DNA of 11,555 nt, taken from the NCBI GenBank assembly GCA_024275215.1, contig JAJRZO010000371.1:1-11555 (forward strand). The letters run 5' to 3'. Shown piece after piece: positions 1 through 7,250 of the stretch (its first letter is position 1; every line of letters starts with the position of its first letter). The position numbers and the translations under genes were made by a program. This DNA is from Candidatus Zixiibacteriota bacterium (lineage in GTDB: Bacteria; Zixibacteria; MSB-5A5; JAABVY01; JAHJOQ01). The notes under the pieces were generated by a model. The model saw nothing but the letters and a program-made list of their open reading frames with translations. It ran no database searches and had not been told where the DNA came from.

Positions 1-135
1 AGTACACTTGTTATATTTCCTTCGATGATGAAGTTGAGCGGGACAAGAGTCGAAGTGAAATGGAACTGCTTTGCCACTCCCTGAGAACACCTGACACAAG
101 ATGGCAGGCCATTCCGCAGTTCTGCTCGTGGCAAA
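1..135. other. Unassigned edge region downstream of the SDR gene
   Basis: No gene can be called with confidence. The plus strand has an open frame from base 3 to a TAA at 162-164 whose protein (DDEVERDKSRSEMELL and onward) looks mildly coding-like. It could be the tail of a convergent gene overlapping the SDR gene's 3' end by about 29 bases. A minus-strand frame is also open to the edge. No terminator hairpin was found. Confidence 0.3.
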
Positions 136-1623
136 TTAACTTCTCCGTTCGATTTCTTCTATAAGATGTTTGAAAATGAAATGATGAAATGGCAGGAAAA
201 AATACCAGTACAGTTCCCCAAACAGTGAGTGAGTATCATAGTATGCTACAACTGACAGTTTGTAACCCGTATCCTGTTTGGTGATATTGAACTCAAGCCA
301 TGCCCGGCCCGGCAGTTTCATCTCGGAACGGAGAAGAAGCCGTTCATTTAATCTGAGATCCTCAATCCGCCAGAAATCCAGGACATCGTTAATCTGCAGG
401 CGAGATGTGCTTTTTCTGCCTCGAGAAGTCCCTACACCCATCAGGATTCTGTCTACCGCCCCCCTGAGTCGCCACATCCAGTTACCATGGAACCATCCCT
501 CTTTGCCTCCGATTCTGCAAATCGACCAAAACAGCTTTGAATCACTCTTGTTAGTTTGCAGCGAGTATTCCGTCCTGAATCTGGTCTTGTTGTCCAGTTC
601 CTGGAGTTTAAGAGCAAGTTCATGAGCCGGCGGATACGCATCAGACCAGCGAGTGTAAACCCTGTCCTGTTCCTCACGTGTCATCGCCCTGATAATCGAT
701 TCCCTGTAAGGAATTGGCTGGAATGGCAGGATTTCTCTGATTGATTGATCCTGGCAAATCACTTCGTTTTTCAATCCCTCTATCAGACACCTGACAATTG
801 TATTTGGCACAGGTGTAAGCAGGCTGACAGCATAAGAATAGAAAGCCATTATGGATAGCGGGATCGATTGTAATAGTATTTTCCTGTTCAAAATGTTGGC
901 AAAAACTCTCAGCATTTCTTCATAAGTCAGGACATCCGGTCCGCCGATGTCGAAGGATCGGCCAATCGTTTCAGGCGTTTCCAATGCACCTACGAGATAC
1001 TTGATTACATCCCGGATGGAAATCGGCTGGCATCTGTTTTTTGCCCAGTAGGGAACGAAAATGATAGGAAGTTTCCTGACGAGATTATGCATGATTTCAT
1101 AAGAGGCGCTTCCTGAACCGATGATGATAGCAGCTCTGAGAATAGTTACGGGAACTTTGCCTTTCGCAAGCTCCTCAGCAACTTCCATCCTGTTTCGCAG
1201 ATGAGAGGATAGCGGATACCTTATGTCACCGAGACCACCAAGGTAGATAATTCTCCTCACACCTTTTTCTTCGGCAATACGTCTGAAATTCCTTGCCGCT
1301 CGAATGTCGGCGCTCTCGAATTCGCCCGGACCAAGGTACAGTGAATGTATCAGATAGTAAGCAGTGTCAACATCATCCAAAGCAGATTCCAATTGAGAAT
1401 GGTCAAGAATGTCTGCAGCAACAACTTCTGACAGTGGATGAAGTCTCTTCAGAGCAGATGTATCTCCTCGAACCACCACCCTGACTTGATAACCCCTCGC
1501 AAGCAGTTCAGGAACGAGTCGTCCTCCGATATATCCTGAACCACCGGTGACAAGTACTCTGCCTGTGTCGGGCTTAGGTTCTGAAGACAAATCATAACAG
1601 AAAAGTTCAGGTTGTTCAGTCAT
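136..1623 (-). CDS. SDR/NmrA-like NAD(P)-binding protein with DUF2867-like C-terminus
   Basis: A 495-residue, apparently cytoplasmic protein. A 20-residue leader precedes a Rossmann fold with the dinucleotide motif GGSGYIG (residues 27-33) in VLVTGGSGYIGGRLV. A VVAADILD acidic strand and a YLIHSL strand follow, with an RNRMEVAEEL segment and a TILRAAIIIGSGSASYE stretch typical of atypical extended SDRs. Epimerase-like sequence continues to about 310 (FDIGGPDVLTYEEML). The C-terminal part (about 320-495) is rich in aromatics (GWFHGNWMWRLRG, DFWRIEDL, LYWYFFLPFHHFIFKHL) and matches the DUF2867 type found fused to SDR domains. Substrate and reaction are unknown. It follows the kinase-regulator pair on the same strand after 91 bp and has no obvious link to electron transfer, so it may be an unrelated neighbour. 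Confidence 0.9.
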   Translation of the reverse strand: MTEQPELFCYDLSSEPKPDTGRVLVTGGSGYIGGRLVPELLARGYQVRVVVRGDTSALKRLHPLSEVVAADILDHSQLESALDDVDTAYYLIHSLYLGPGEFESADIRAARNFRRIAEEKGVRRIIYLGGLGDIRYPLSSHLRNRMEVAEELAKGKVPVTILRAAIIIGSGSASYEIMHNLVRKLPIIFVPYWAKNRCQPISIRDVIKYLVGALETPETIGRSFDIGGPDVLTYEEMLRVFANILNRKILLQSIPLSIMAFYSYAVSLLTPVPNTIVRCLIEGLKNEVICQDQSIREILPFQPIPYRESIIRAMTREEQDRVYTRWSDAYPPAHELALKLQELDNKTRFRTEYSLQTNKSDSKLFWSICRIGGKEGWFHGNWMWRLRGAVDRILMGVGTSRGRKSTSRLQINDVLDFWRIEDLRLNERLLLRSEMKLPGRAWLEFNITKQDTGYKLSVVAYYDTHSLFGELYWYFFLPFHHFIFKHLIEEIERRS

Positions 1624-1714
1624 TCAGATTAGTACCCCTCTTGCCGAATGCCAACCCGGCAGCAGTTATTACAGGCTGGTGGTTCCAATGGATCAGGATT
1701 GGCATCAAGTAGTG
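1624..1714. other. 91-bp gap between regulator and SDR gene
   Basis: A short spacer. It contains a GAGGGG about 11 bases before the SDR ATG that can serve as a ribosome site. A five-base inverted repeat (CCAAT/ATTGG, loop of eight) is too weak for a terminator. No clear promoter is visible, so it is unclear whether the SDR gene is separately transcribed. Confidence 0.4.
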
Positions 1715-3103
1715 TTATGTACCATTGTTGACGCTGTCTTTCCCAATGCCATATTTCTTCATTCTGTATCTCAAGACATCTCTCGAAACTCCGAGAATCT
1801 GGGCAGCTTTGCTTTGATTGCCGCCGGACATTGCAAGAGCGCGTTTTATCATCTTGGCTTCCACTTCATCAAGAGAAAGGTTGTCGTCCAATGTTCTGTC
1901 CGGTTTTTCATATCCTGCGGTTTGTGTTTCGGTCATCGGCTTAAGGATAAGGTGCTCCGGTCTGATTTCATTTTCTGATTCGAGTAATACAGCTCGCTCA
2001 ACAGCGTTGCGCAGTTCTCGAATATTCCCCGGCCAATGATAATCAAGCATCAATGTCTTGGCGTCGTCGCTGATGGCTTTGAAGTCCTTATTGAACTGTC
2101 GATTGAACTCCTGCATGAAAAACTCTGCGAGCAGGATAACATCGTTCCCTCTTTCACGTAATGGCGGAAGTTGAACAGGTACGACATTCAGGCGAAAAAA
2201 CAGGTCACGCCGAAAACGCTTTTGTTCTACAGCAATTTCCAGATCTATGTTTGTAGCTGCGATTATCCGAACATCAATATCATAATCGATTACTCCCCCA
2301 ACTCGCTTGAATCGCCTCTCATCAATAGCACGCAGGAGCTTGGATTGCATAACCAGTGGCAGGTCTCCTATTTCATCCACCAGCACCGTACCTGTATTTG
2401 CCAGCTCAAACAGACCTTTCTTAATTGAACGTGCGTCAGTAAATGCGCCTTTCTCGTGTCCGAACAGCTCGGACTCGATCAGGTTCTCAGGCATTGTTGA
2501 ACATTCTATTGTTACAAAAGGACGTTCCGCACGGTCGGATCTGTTATGAATCTCTCTTGCGATGATATTCTTGCCGGTTCCGCTTTCTCCGGACAACAGG
2601 ACAGTCGCTGAAGGAGAGGTAGCAACCTTGTTGACAAGCTCCAGCACTCTGCGAAAAGCTCTCGATTCGCCGATTATGCGGTTCTTGATTATATCAGCTT
2701 TCTTATGTGCTTTGAAATAATCCAGATTCTTCTTCATATCCGCTTTTTCAAGAGCCTTCTCGATCACTAAACGCATTTCATCGAGATTGAACGGTTTGGA
2801 AACATAATCATAGGCACCCAGCTTCATAGCTTGTACGGCTGTCTCGACAGTCCCTTCGGCAGTGATCATAATGACTGCGGTATCCGGCGTAATTGCGTTG
2901 ACTCGTCTGAGAACATCTATGCCGCTGCCATCAGGCAGCTTGATGTCCAGCAAAATCAGATCATAAGCGTGTTCGCTTAACGCTTCACAAGCATCTTTGA
3001 CATTTTCGGCGGTTCCCACATCATATCCCCAGGAGGTCAGTTTGTTTCCCAGAGACCACCGAATCAGTTTTTCATCGTCAACTACCAGGACTGTTTTTCT
3101 CAT
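1715..3103 (-). CDS. Sigma54-dependent response regulator, NtrC family
   Basis: A 462-residue transcriptional activator. The receiver domain (1 to about 120) has the acidic pair D9/D10, phospho-acceptor D53 in LLDIKLPDG, T81 and K103. The AAA+ domain (about 143-370) has Walker A GESGTGKN (172-179) and Walker B VLVDEIG (240-246). Its sigma54-contact loop reads GAFTDA (219-224) instead of the usual GAFTGA. The C-terminal Fis-type helix-turn-helix (about 410-454) includes GGNQSKAAQILGVSRDVLRY. When phosphorylated by the adjacent kinase it should remodel RNA polymerase with sigma54 at -24/-12 promoters. Its target is probably the promoter of the cytochrome operon, which must lie upstream of 11555. 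An AAGGA six bases before the ATG and the ATGA overlap with the kinase stop fix the start. Confidence 0.96.
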   Translation of the reverse strand: MRKTVLVVDDEKLIRWSLGNKLTSWGYDVGTAENVKDACEALSEHAYDLILLDIKLPDGSGIDVLRRVNAITPDTAVIMITAEGTVETAVQAMKLGAYDYVSKPFNLDEMRLVIEKALEKADMKKNLDYFKAHKKADIIKNRIIGESRAFRRVLELVNKVATSPSATVLLSGESGTGKNIIAREIHNRSDRAERPFVTIECSTMPENLIESELFGHEKGAFTDARSIKKGLFELANTGTVLVDEIGDLPLVMQSKLLRAIDERRFKRVGGVIDYDIDVRIIAATNIDLEIAVEQKRFRRDLFFRLNVVPVQLPPLRERGNDVILLAEFFMQEFNRQFNKDFKAISDDAKTLMLDYHWPGNIRELRNAVERAVLLESENEIRPEHLILKPMTETQTAGYEKPDRTLDDNLSLDEVEAKMIKRALAMSGGNQSKAAQILGVSRDVLRYRMKKYGIGKDSVNNGT

Positions 3104-4578
3104 CGTGATTCCTTGTCTTGGAGTTGCTCAAAGGTCGTATCGAGTGGAAGGCGAATTATGAACGTGGCACCTCTGCCCGTTTCTGATTCAACTTCAATTG
3201 TACCACAGTGGCGTTCGATATTCTTTTTGCAAATTGACAGCCCCAATCCTGAACCTTTGTGTTTTGTCGTGTAGAATGGTCTGAATACCTGTTCGACAAT
3301 CTCGGCCGGCATACCAGGTCCGTCGTCGGATATCCTGACTTCAGCGATTTTTTCATCCTTCCTATGAACCGAAATGACAGAAATTGCTCCGTCCGATCTT
3401 AACGCCTGAAGGGCATTCATCAGGATATTGACAATTACCTGATCCATCAGCGCGGAATCCATCAAGCCGGATGGAATGCTCTGATCGAGTCGCATTTCCA
3501 ACAATGTTCTTTGTTGTTCGGCAATTGGCTTTACGAAAGAAACGCATCTCTTGATACTGTCGTTCAGGTTACCCGATTTGAATTCCGGAGGACGTGGACA
3601 GGCGTATGAAAGCAGGTCTTTGACAGCCCTGTCGATACGCCCTATCTGGGTTGCCATTTCTACGAGAATGTCTTTGTCGATAATACCCTTTGATTCACCA
3701 TCAAGCATGACTTGTATAATCGAAGAAATCCCTGCGAGAGGGTTTTTTATTTCGTGCGCTATACCGGAGGCCAGCTCCCCTACCGTAGCGAGCCTTTCTG
3801 CTTTCTCCATGTCCTTTTCATGCAGTTTTTTCAGTTCCTGCTGGGCTTTGTTGAGCTTTGATGTCAGGTCGTTGAAATTCTTACTCAGGCGGCTGATTTC
3901 ATCGGAACCGAAGACTGTTGCCCGACTTTCGAGGTCTCCGGCTTTGGCATCCTCAATCGCAGTCATCAAACTGGCAAGCGGTCTTCGTACAAGCAGATGT
4001 TGAAGGAGCCATATACTCGTTGACAGCAAAATAACAAATAATATACCGGCTCCCAGCATCAGGCCGTAGAAACCCGGTGTATCCCCCTCGGCTGATTCAA
4101 AACGGAAATCTGTCTCAAGATAGCCAAGCACCTTTGCTTCCGGTGAATGACATCTATAACACTTAGTGGAATTCCCGATTCTCTTGACAATCGACAGAAG
4201 ATTTCCCTTCCTGCGAGCTAAACGTGATTCTGATCTGAACATCGAGTCGATTCCAATCAGGTTGGAATCTATCTGGCCCTCCAATCCCGAAGCTGAAATA
4301 ACTACTTTTCCAAACCTGTCGATGAGTTTGATATCTGAGATATCGGAGCTGAGAGCCTGTCGAGTAAGAATTGCCCTCACGCTGTCCATGCCGCCCAAAG
4401 CTATCTGAGCAGAGAATGACTCCACAACCAGATCGGTATGATCCGAGAAGATTCGAATATGAAAATCCTCCAACTGTTTCTGACGCTCCTGTAGATAGAA
4501 ATAACCAGCAACAATCAGAATCAGGCTGCCGACCAGGGTACTGGAAATGATCAGTTTTCCATGCAAACTTCTTATCAT
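3100..4578 (-). CDS. Membrane histidine kinase with periplasmic c-heme-type sensor
   Basis: A 492-residue sensor kinase of the NtrB/AtoS type. TM1 spans residues 9-29. The periplasmic sensor at about 30-169 contains a single CYRCH motif (140-144), a c-type heme attachment sequence, followed by a GYLETDF strand as in Cache/PAS-like sensors. TM2 is at 170-192 and HAMP at about 193-246, followed by a coiled coil. The phospho-accepting His is H275 in GIAHEIKNPL. The ATP-binding domain has an N-box with N384 and N388, a DDGPG box (418-422) and a GSGLGL box (442-447), so it looks fully active. The stop overlaps the response regulator's start by four bases (ATGA), which identifies the cognate partner. 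A covalently bound heme would allow sensing of redox state or a gas, suiting a regulator of the adjacent cytochromes. The heme is inferred from the motif and periplasmic location. Confidence 0.93.
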   Translation of the reverse strand: MIRSLHGKLIISSTLVGSLILIVAGYFYLQERQKQLEDFHIRIFSDHTDLVVESFSAQIALGGMDSVRAILTRQALSSDISDIKLIDRFGKVVISASGLEGQIDSNLIGIDSMFRSESRLARRKGNLLSIVKRIGNSTKCYRCHSPEAKVLGYLETDFRFESAEGDTPGFYGLMLGAGILFVILLSTSIWLLQHLLVRRPLASLMTAIEDAKAGDLESRATVFGSDEISRLSKNFNDLTSKLNKAQQELKKLHEKDMEKAERLATVGELASGIAHEIKNPLAGISSIIQVMLDGESKGIIDKDILVEMATQIGRIDRAVKDLLSYACPRPPEFKSGNLNDSIKRCVSFVKPIAEQQRTLLEMRLDQSIPSGLMDSALMDQVIVNILMNALQALRSDGAISVISVHRKDEKIAEVRISDDGPGMPAEIVEQVFRPFYTTKHKGSGLGLSICKKNIERHCGTIEVESETGRGATFIIRLPLDTTFEQLQDKESR

Positions 4579-4666
4579 ATCGTTACAGTATTCTTTATGG
4601 AGAGCATTCCATCATTTCCGATCATTAAGATACACTTGTTTCTTATTAATGCGAACAATCCTTATA
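4579..4666. other. 88-bp gap between cytochrome operon and kinase gene
   Basis: An AT-rich spacer between the Ig-cytochrome stop and the kinase start. It could hold a promoter for the kinase-regulator pair, but I see no convincing -35/-10 pair, no -24/-12 pair and no hairpin with a T-run. The kinase ATG at 4578 has only a weak ribosome site, so read-through from the operon is possible. Confidence 0.4.
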
Positions 4667-5641
4667 CTATTTTGCATGGCATTCACTGCATATAGAGAAA
4701 CTGCTCTTACTCCTGTAGAACATGAATTGGCTCACATCTGAACTATGCGGGTTATGACAACTTGTACATGACAGCTCACGACCGGGTCTCAGGGGATCCG
4801 GAACGCCTGAAACCGGGTGTCGATTTACAGGATGGTTGACATATCCGCTTTTTGGATGACAGTCGGAACAAACGCTGTTAATCTTATTGCGCAACATGAA
4901 TTGGTAATCAGATGAATGCTCATCGTTACAAACCAGGCAATCGCCGGTGCTGACCGGACCGTGGATGAATTTCCGATGGAAAAGCGATTTTTCCTCTACA
5001 TGACAGAGAAAACAGAGTGTATCACCCTGTGCGACCAGTTTGAAACCGGCGCTCCCCTGTCGGTGGCATGTCAGGCAATGAAATGCCGCGTTCGGCCCAT
5101 GTACGAATTTCCTTTGTGTCAAGCGTTTGTGACACGGATAGCATGGTGACTGGGTCGGGGTATCCGGCAAAGTTTCTGATGGAATTATATTCATGTCATG
5201 GCAGGTTGCACAGGATGCCGGTAAATTGCCATCATGAAATATGTGTGGTTCAAACCCGACGGGTACTTCTGCCAGTTTTCTGTGGGCGGGATTGTAGAGG
5301 ATGCTCAACTTTAATTGTTCACTCTCATGATCCATGTAGTTAACTTCGAACGAGATGTTATTGACTCCTCGTTCGAGAGGAATTGTTACATGGATTATAT
5401 CTTTCACTGCAGGAGCCAGATTTACATCCGGTTGAGTGCGTTTACCGTCCTGTGTTGAGTTGGTAACCTGAACTGTTTCTAAATCTTCACTGCTACCTCG
5501 GATCACAACAACCGCAGGTGAATGTATGAACATACTGCTGTCCGGTGGATAGAGTATCGTACCGGCGTTTGCCACCTGAGACAGGATCAGAGCCATGCCG
5601 GCACTGTAGATAATACAGATTGTTATCCTGGCTAATGTCAT
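4667..5641 (-). CDS. Ig-like domain plus multiheme cytochrome c (7 CXXCH and one CXXCN)
   Basis: A 324-residue exported protein. Residues 1-26 are a signal peptide ending VANA. Residues 27 to about 118 form a beta-rich, Ig/fibronectin-like domain (TILYPPDSSMFIHSPAVVVIRG, read as its first strands, then an IPLERGVNNISFEV strand) that contains no cysteine. The cytochrome part carries CATCH (144-148), CYPCH, CLTCH, CFLCH, then CLVCN (235-239), CSDCH, CTSCH and CSECH. The CLVCN sits exactly where a heme motif is expected, in an HGPV-x-x-G-x-C context. Its proximal His is Asn (codon AAC at 4925-4927), so this site should not hold a normal c-heme. Seven hemes remain, plus the defective eighth. The ATG forms an ATGA overlap with the extended frame of the TlpA-like gene, and no strong ribosome site is visible. 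Translation may rely on coupling that the upstream TAA would weaken. The Ig-like part suggests binding to a partner protein or surface. Confidence 0.92.
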   Translation of the reverse strand: MTLARITICIIYSAGMALILSQVANAGTILYPPDSSMFIHSPAVVVIRGSSEDLETVQVTNSTQDGKRTQPDVNLAPAVKDIIHVTIPLERGVNNISFEVNYMDHESEQLKLSILYNPAHRKLAEVPVGFEPHIFHDGNLPASCATCHDMNIIPSETLPDTPTQSPCYPCHKRLTQRKFVHGPNAAFHCLTCHRQGSAGFKLVAQGDTLCFLCHVEEKSLFHRKFIHGPVSTGDCLVCNDEHSSDYQFMLRNKINSVCSDCHPKSGYVNHPVNRHPVSGVPDPLRPGRELSCTSCHNPHSSDVSQFMFYRSKSSFSICSECHAK

Positions 5642-5754
5642 CGTGTCAAGAGTTCGTAGGCTTTGATAAACTGCTCGGAAGCCTCAGCAGGCTTGTTTGC
5701 CTTCGAGAGTGCAATGCCTTTGAGATAATACACCTGCGGGTTAAAACGATCATA
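5638..5754 (-). pseudogene. In-frame TPR continuation beyond a TAA stop
   Basis: Immediately after the TAA at 5755-5757, the same reading frame runs for 38 codons. It reads YDRFNPQVYYLKGIALSKAN, then KPAEASEQFIKAYELLTR, and ends at TGA (5638-5640). This is a textbook TPR helix pair and completes the unit begun by GQLTDALELLENCE before the stop. The TGA overlaps the ATG of the next gene as ATGA, the same junction used elsewhere in this cluster. The ancestral gene therefore very likely ended at 5638 and coded about 360 residues. The TAA is best explained as a nonsense substitution (from CAA, AAA or GAA), a sequencing error, or less likely programmed readthrough. Confidence 0.8.
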
Positions 5755-6720
5755 TTACTCGCAATTCTCAAGAAGTTCGAGGGCGTCAGTCAACTGACCT
5801 TCGCTTATCATAATTTGCGCATTCAGGAGGCGGGCGGGAGTGAAAAGTGAATCAATGGCAAGAGTTGACATTATTACAACCTTTGCCTGACTGGTATCGC
5901 CGGAAAGCCACAGGGATGTGGCAAGTGCGGAAAGCGCACCAACGTTCAAACTGTCAAGCGCAATTGCATTCCTTAAATATACCATGGCGGAGTCATACTC
6001 GCCGTCCTCAGACCAGATCGTGCCTATCAAGCTGAGTGGGCTGGAAAAGAGAGTATCAAGAGATGTACTCTTGTGCAAATTGCTCAGAGCCATCTGTGTC
6101 AATCCGTTTTGGTATAATCTGAGGCCAAGATTGTAGTATCGCAATGCTCTCTTGTCAGGTTTATATCTATCTATCATTAAATGTTCTGCGCTTTCGATTT
6201 CTTTGAAACCCATCAGCACGAGCAGCGAGTCGAACAACCTGTCTTTACTTGTCAGGCTGTATCCGGCAGGCGCATAACGAATGACGCCTGATGAATCGAT
6301 AAGGGCTGATGACGGTACCGCTATCACCCCGAAAGTATAGAAGATTTCAAGATTACTATCTATTACCAGTGGGAAAGGATAGTTGTGTCCGGCAAAGAAT
6401 TTACTGATTGAATCAGCCTTTTCGTCACTGACGCCTTCACCCTCCACATTTATTGCGATGACTTCAAGCCCACTATCGCGATAAGTTTCATAAAATTTGG
6501 AAAGGTCATCAAGCTGTTGAATCGATCGCTCACTCCAGGTAGCCCAGAATGCGATAACAAGAACTTTGCGTGATTCAGATTTTGCGAGGTTTTTTTCTAT
6601 ATTATCGATTTTAGGGTAATTCATACCCGCTGTCAAATACTTAAACGCGCCGACGGCCGGTGAACTCAGCAGAATCGCCGAGATGATCCACAGGAGTATC
6701 CACTGTCCATAATTTCTCAT
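5755..6720 (-). CDS. TlpA/thioredoxin-fold protein lacking active-site cysteines, with TPR tail (probably truncated)
   Basis: A 321-residue exported protein. Residues 1-25 form a signal peptide (WILLWIISAILL core, ending AVGA). Residues about 35-170 are a TlpA/ResA-like thioredoxin domain. The FWATW strand, a VIAIN strand and the cis-Pro loop (VPSSALID, Pro136) are present. The usual WCxxC is WSERS (residues 62-66), so both catalytic cysteines are serine and thiol-disulfide exchange is not possible. From about residue 190 there are three to four TPR-like units, such as YYNLGLRLYQNGLTQMALSN, EDGEYDSAMVYLRNAIALD and LWLSGDTSQAKVVIMSTLA. The frame ends at TAA (5755-5757) in the middle of a further TPR unit. 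The same frame stays open for 38 more TPR-like codons, so the protein is probably shortened (see next entry). The ATG overlaps the upstream stop as ATGA and has no clear Shine-Dalgarno, implying coupled translation. It is likely a structural or binding protein. A role in heme-c maturation as a reductant is unlikely without cysteines. Confidence 0.8.
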   Translation of the reverse strand: MRNYGQWILLWIISAILLSSPAVGAFKYLTAGMNYPKIDNIEKNLAKSESRKVLVIAFWATWSERSIQQLDDLSKFYETYRDSGLEVIAINVEGEGVSDEKADSISKFFAGHNYPFPLVIDSNLEIFYTFGVIAVPSSALIDSSGVIRYAPAGYSLTSKDRLFDSLLVLMGFKEIESAEHLMIDRYKPDKRALRYYNLGLRLYQNGLTQMALSNLHKSTSLDTLFSSPLSLIGTIWSEDGEYDSAMVYLRNAIALDSLNVGALSALATSLWLSGDTSQAKVVIMSTLAIDSLFTPARLLNAQIMISEGQLTDALELLENCE

Positions 6721-7250
6721 GGTACCATTTTTCGCTTTTTCAATAACACTTCCACAGCTTTCCGGTAACTGGCTGCCGCGGAATCCGGAAATCCTTTGCT
6801 GTCATAATACTCACCCAACAGGAACAGCACATGGTGACTTTTTCTGCCGAGTGACATCATGAAATCTATGGATTTTCGGACAGATTCATATCGTTGTTCT
6901 TTCAAATCGATTTGAGCTAATAGTAATCGGGCAGAGCTTGACATCGGCGCGATGTCCAGTTCATTTTTCAGAACTGTTTCCGCCGAATTCGTGTCGCCCG
7001 ACATTAGCAGGAGTTCTCCCTTAAGTACCGACAACTGGCTCCTCTTCTGTCCGGTCTGGAGCAGGGAGTCGACAAGATGGATCGCGGGAAGGATACTGTC
7101 AGCCTGACGCAGATTATCAATCTTCTCTAAAGCCACTCTCAGAGAAGTTCGTGCCATCACATCACTTGAGTCCTGTCCGGGGATGTTTGCGGCCGACAAA
7201 GCCGCTACATTCAGAACAAGTAATACTATCAGGCACCTGACGCTTAACAC
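6717..7250 (-). CDS. Exported TPR-repeat protein
   Basis: A 177-residue protein read from GTG at 7250. This start places a clean signal peptide directly at the N-terminus: LSVRC, then a LIVLLVLNVAA core, ending ALSA before residue 21. The longer in-frame ATG at 7301 would push that signal 17 residues inwards and overlap the cytochrome by 52 bases. From about residue 50 onward the protein is helical. It carries roughly three tetratricopeptide-like units, seen in LLLMSGDTNSAETVLKNEL, SARLLLAQIDLKEQRYESV and FLLGEYYDSKGFPDSAAASY. It has no cysteine pair and no heme motif. TPR proteins are protein-protein interaction scaffolds. Here it may help assemble or hold the cytochromes in the periplasm, which is inference. 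Its TGA stop overlaps the next ATG by four bases (ATGA). Confidence 0.82.
   Translation of the reverse strand: MLSVRCLIVLLVLNVAALSAANIPGQDSSDVMARTSLRVALEKIDNLRQADSILPAIHLVDSLLQTGQKRSQLSVLKGELLLMSGDTNSAETVLKNELDIAPMSSSARLLLAQIDLKEQRYESVRKSIDFMMSLGRKSHHVLFLLGEYYDSKGFPDSAAASYRKAVEVLLKKRKMVP

Noticed and set aside
71..135. Inverted repeat ttgccac/gtggcaa near the left edge
   Set aside because: Seven bases separated by about 50 is expected by chance, and no T-run follows.
1643..1656. GG-N10-GC spacing on the minus strand before the SDR gene, as in a sigma54 promoter
   Set aside because: Only the invariant GG and GC match. The surrounding -24 and -12 bases do not fit, and the leader would be only a few bases long.
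1684..1701. Inverted repeat CCAAT/ATTGG as a terminator
   Set aside because: A five-base stem with an eight-base loop and no T-run is too weak.
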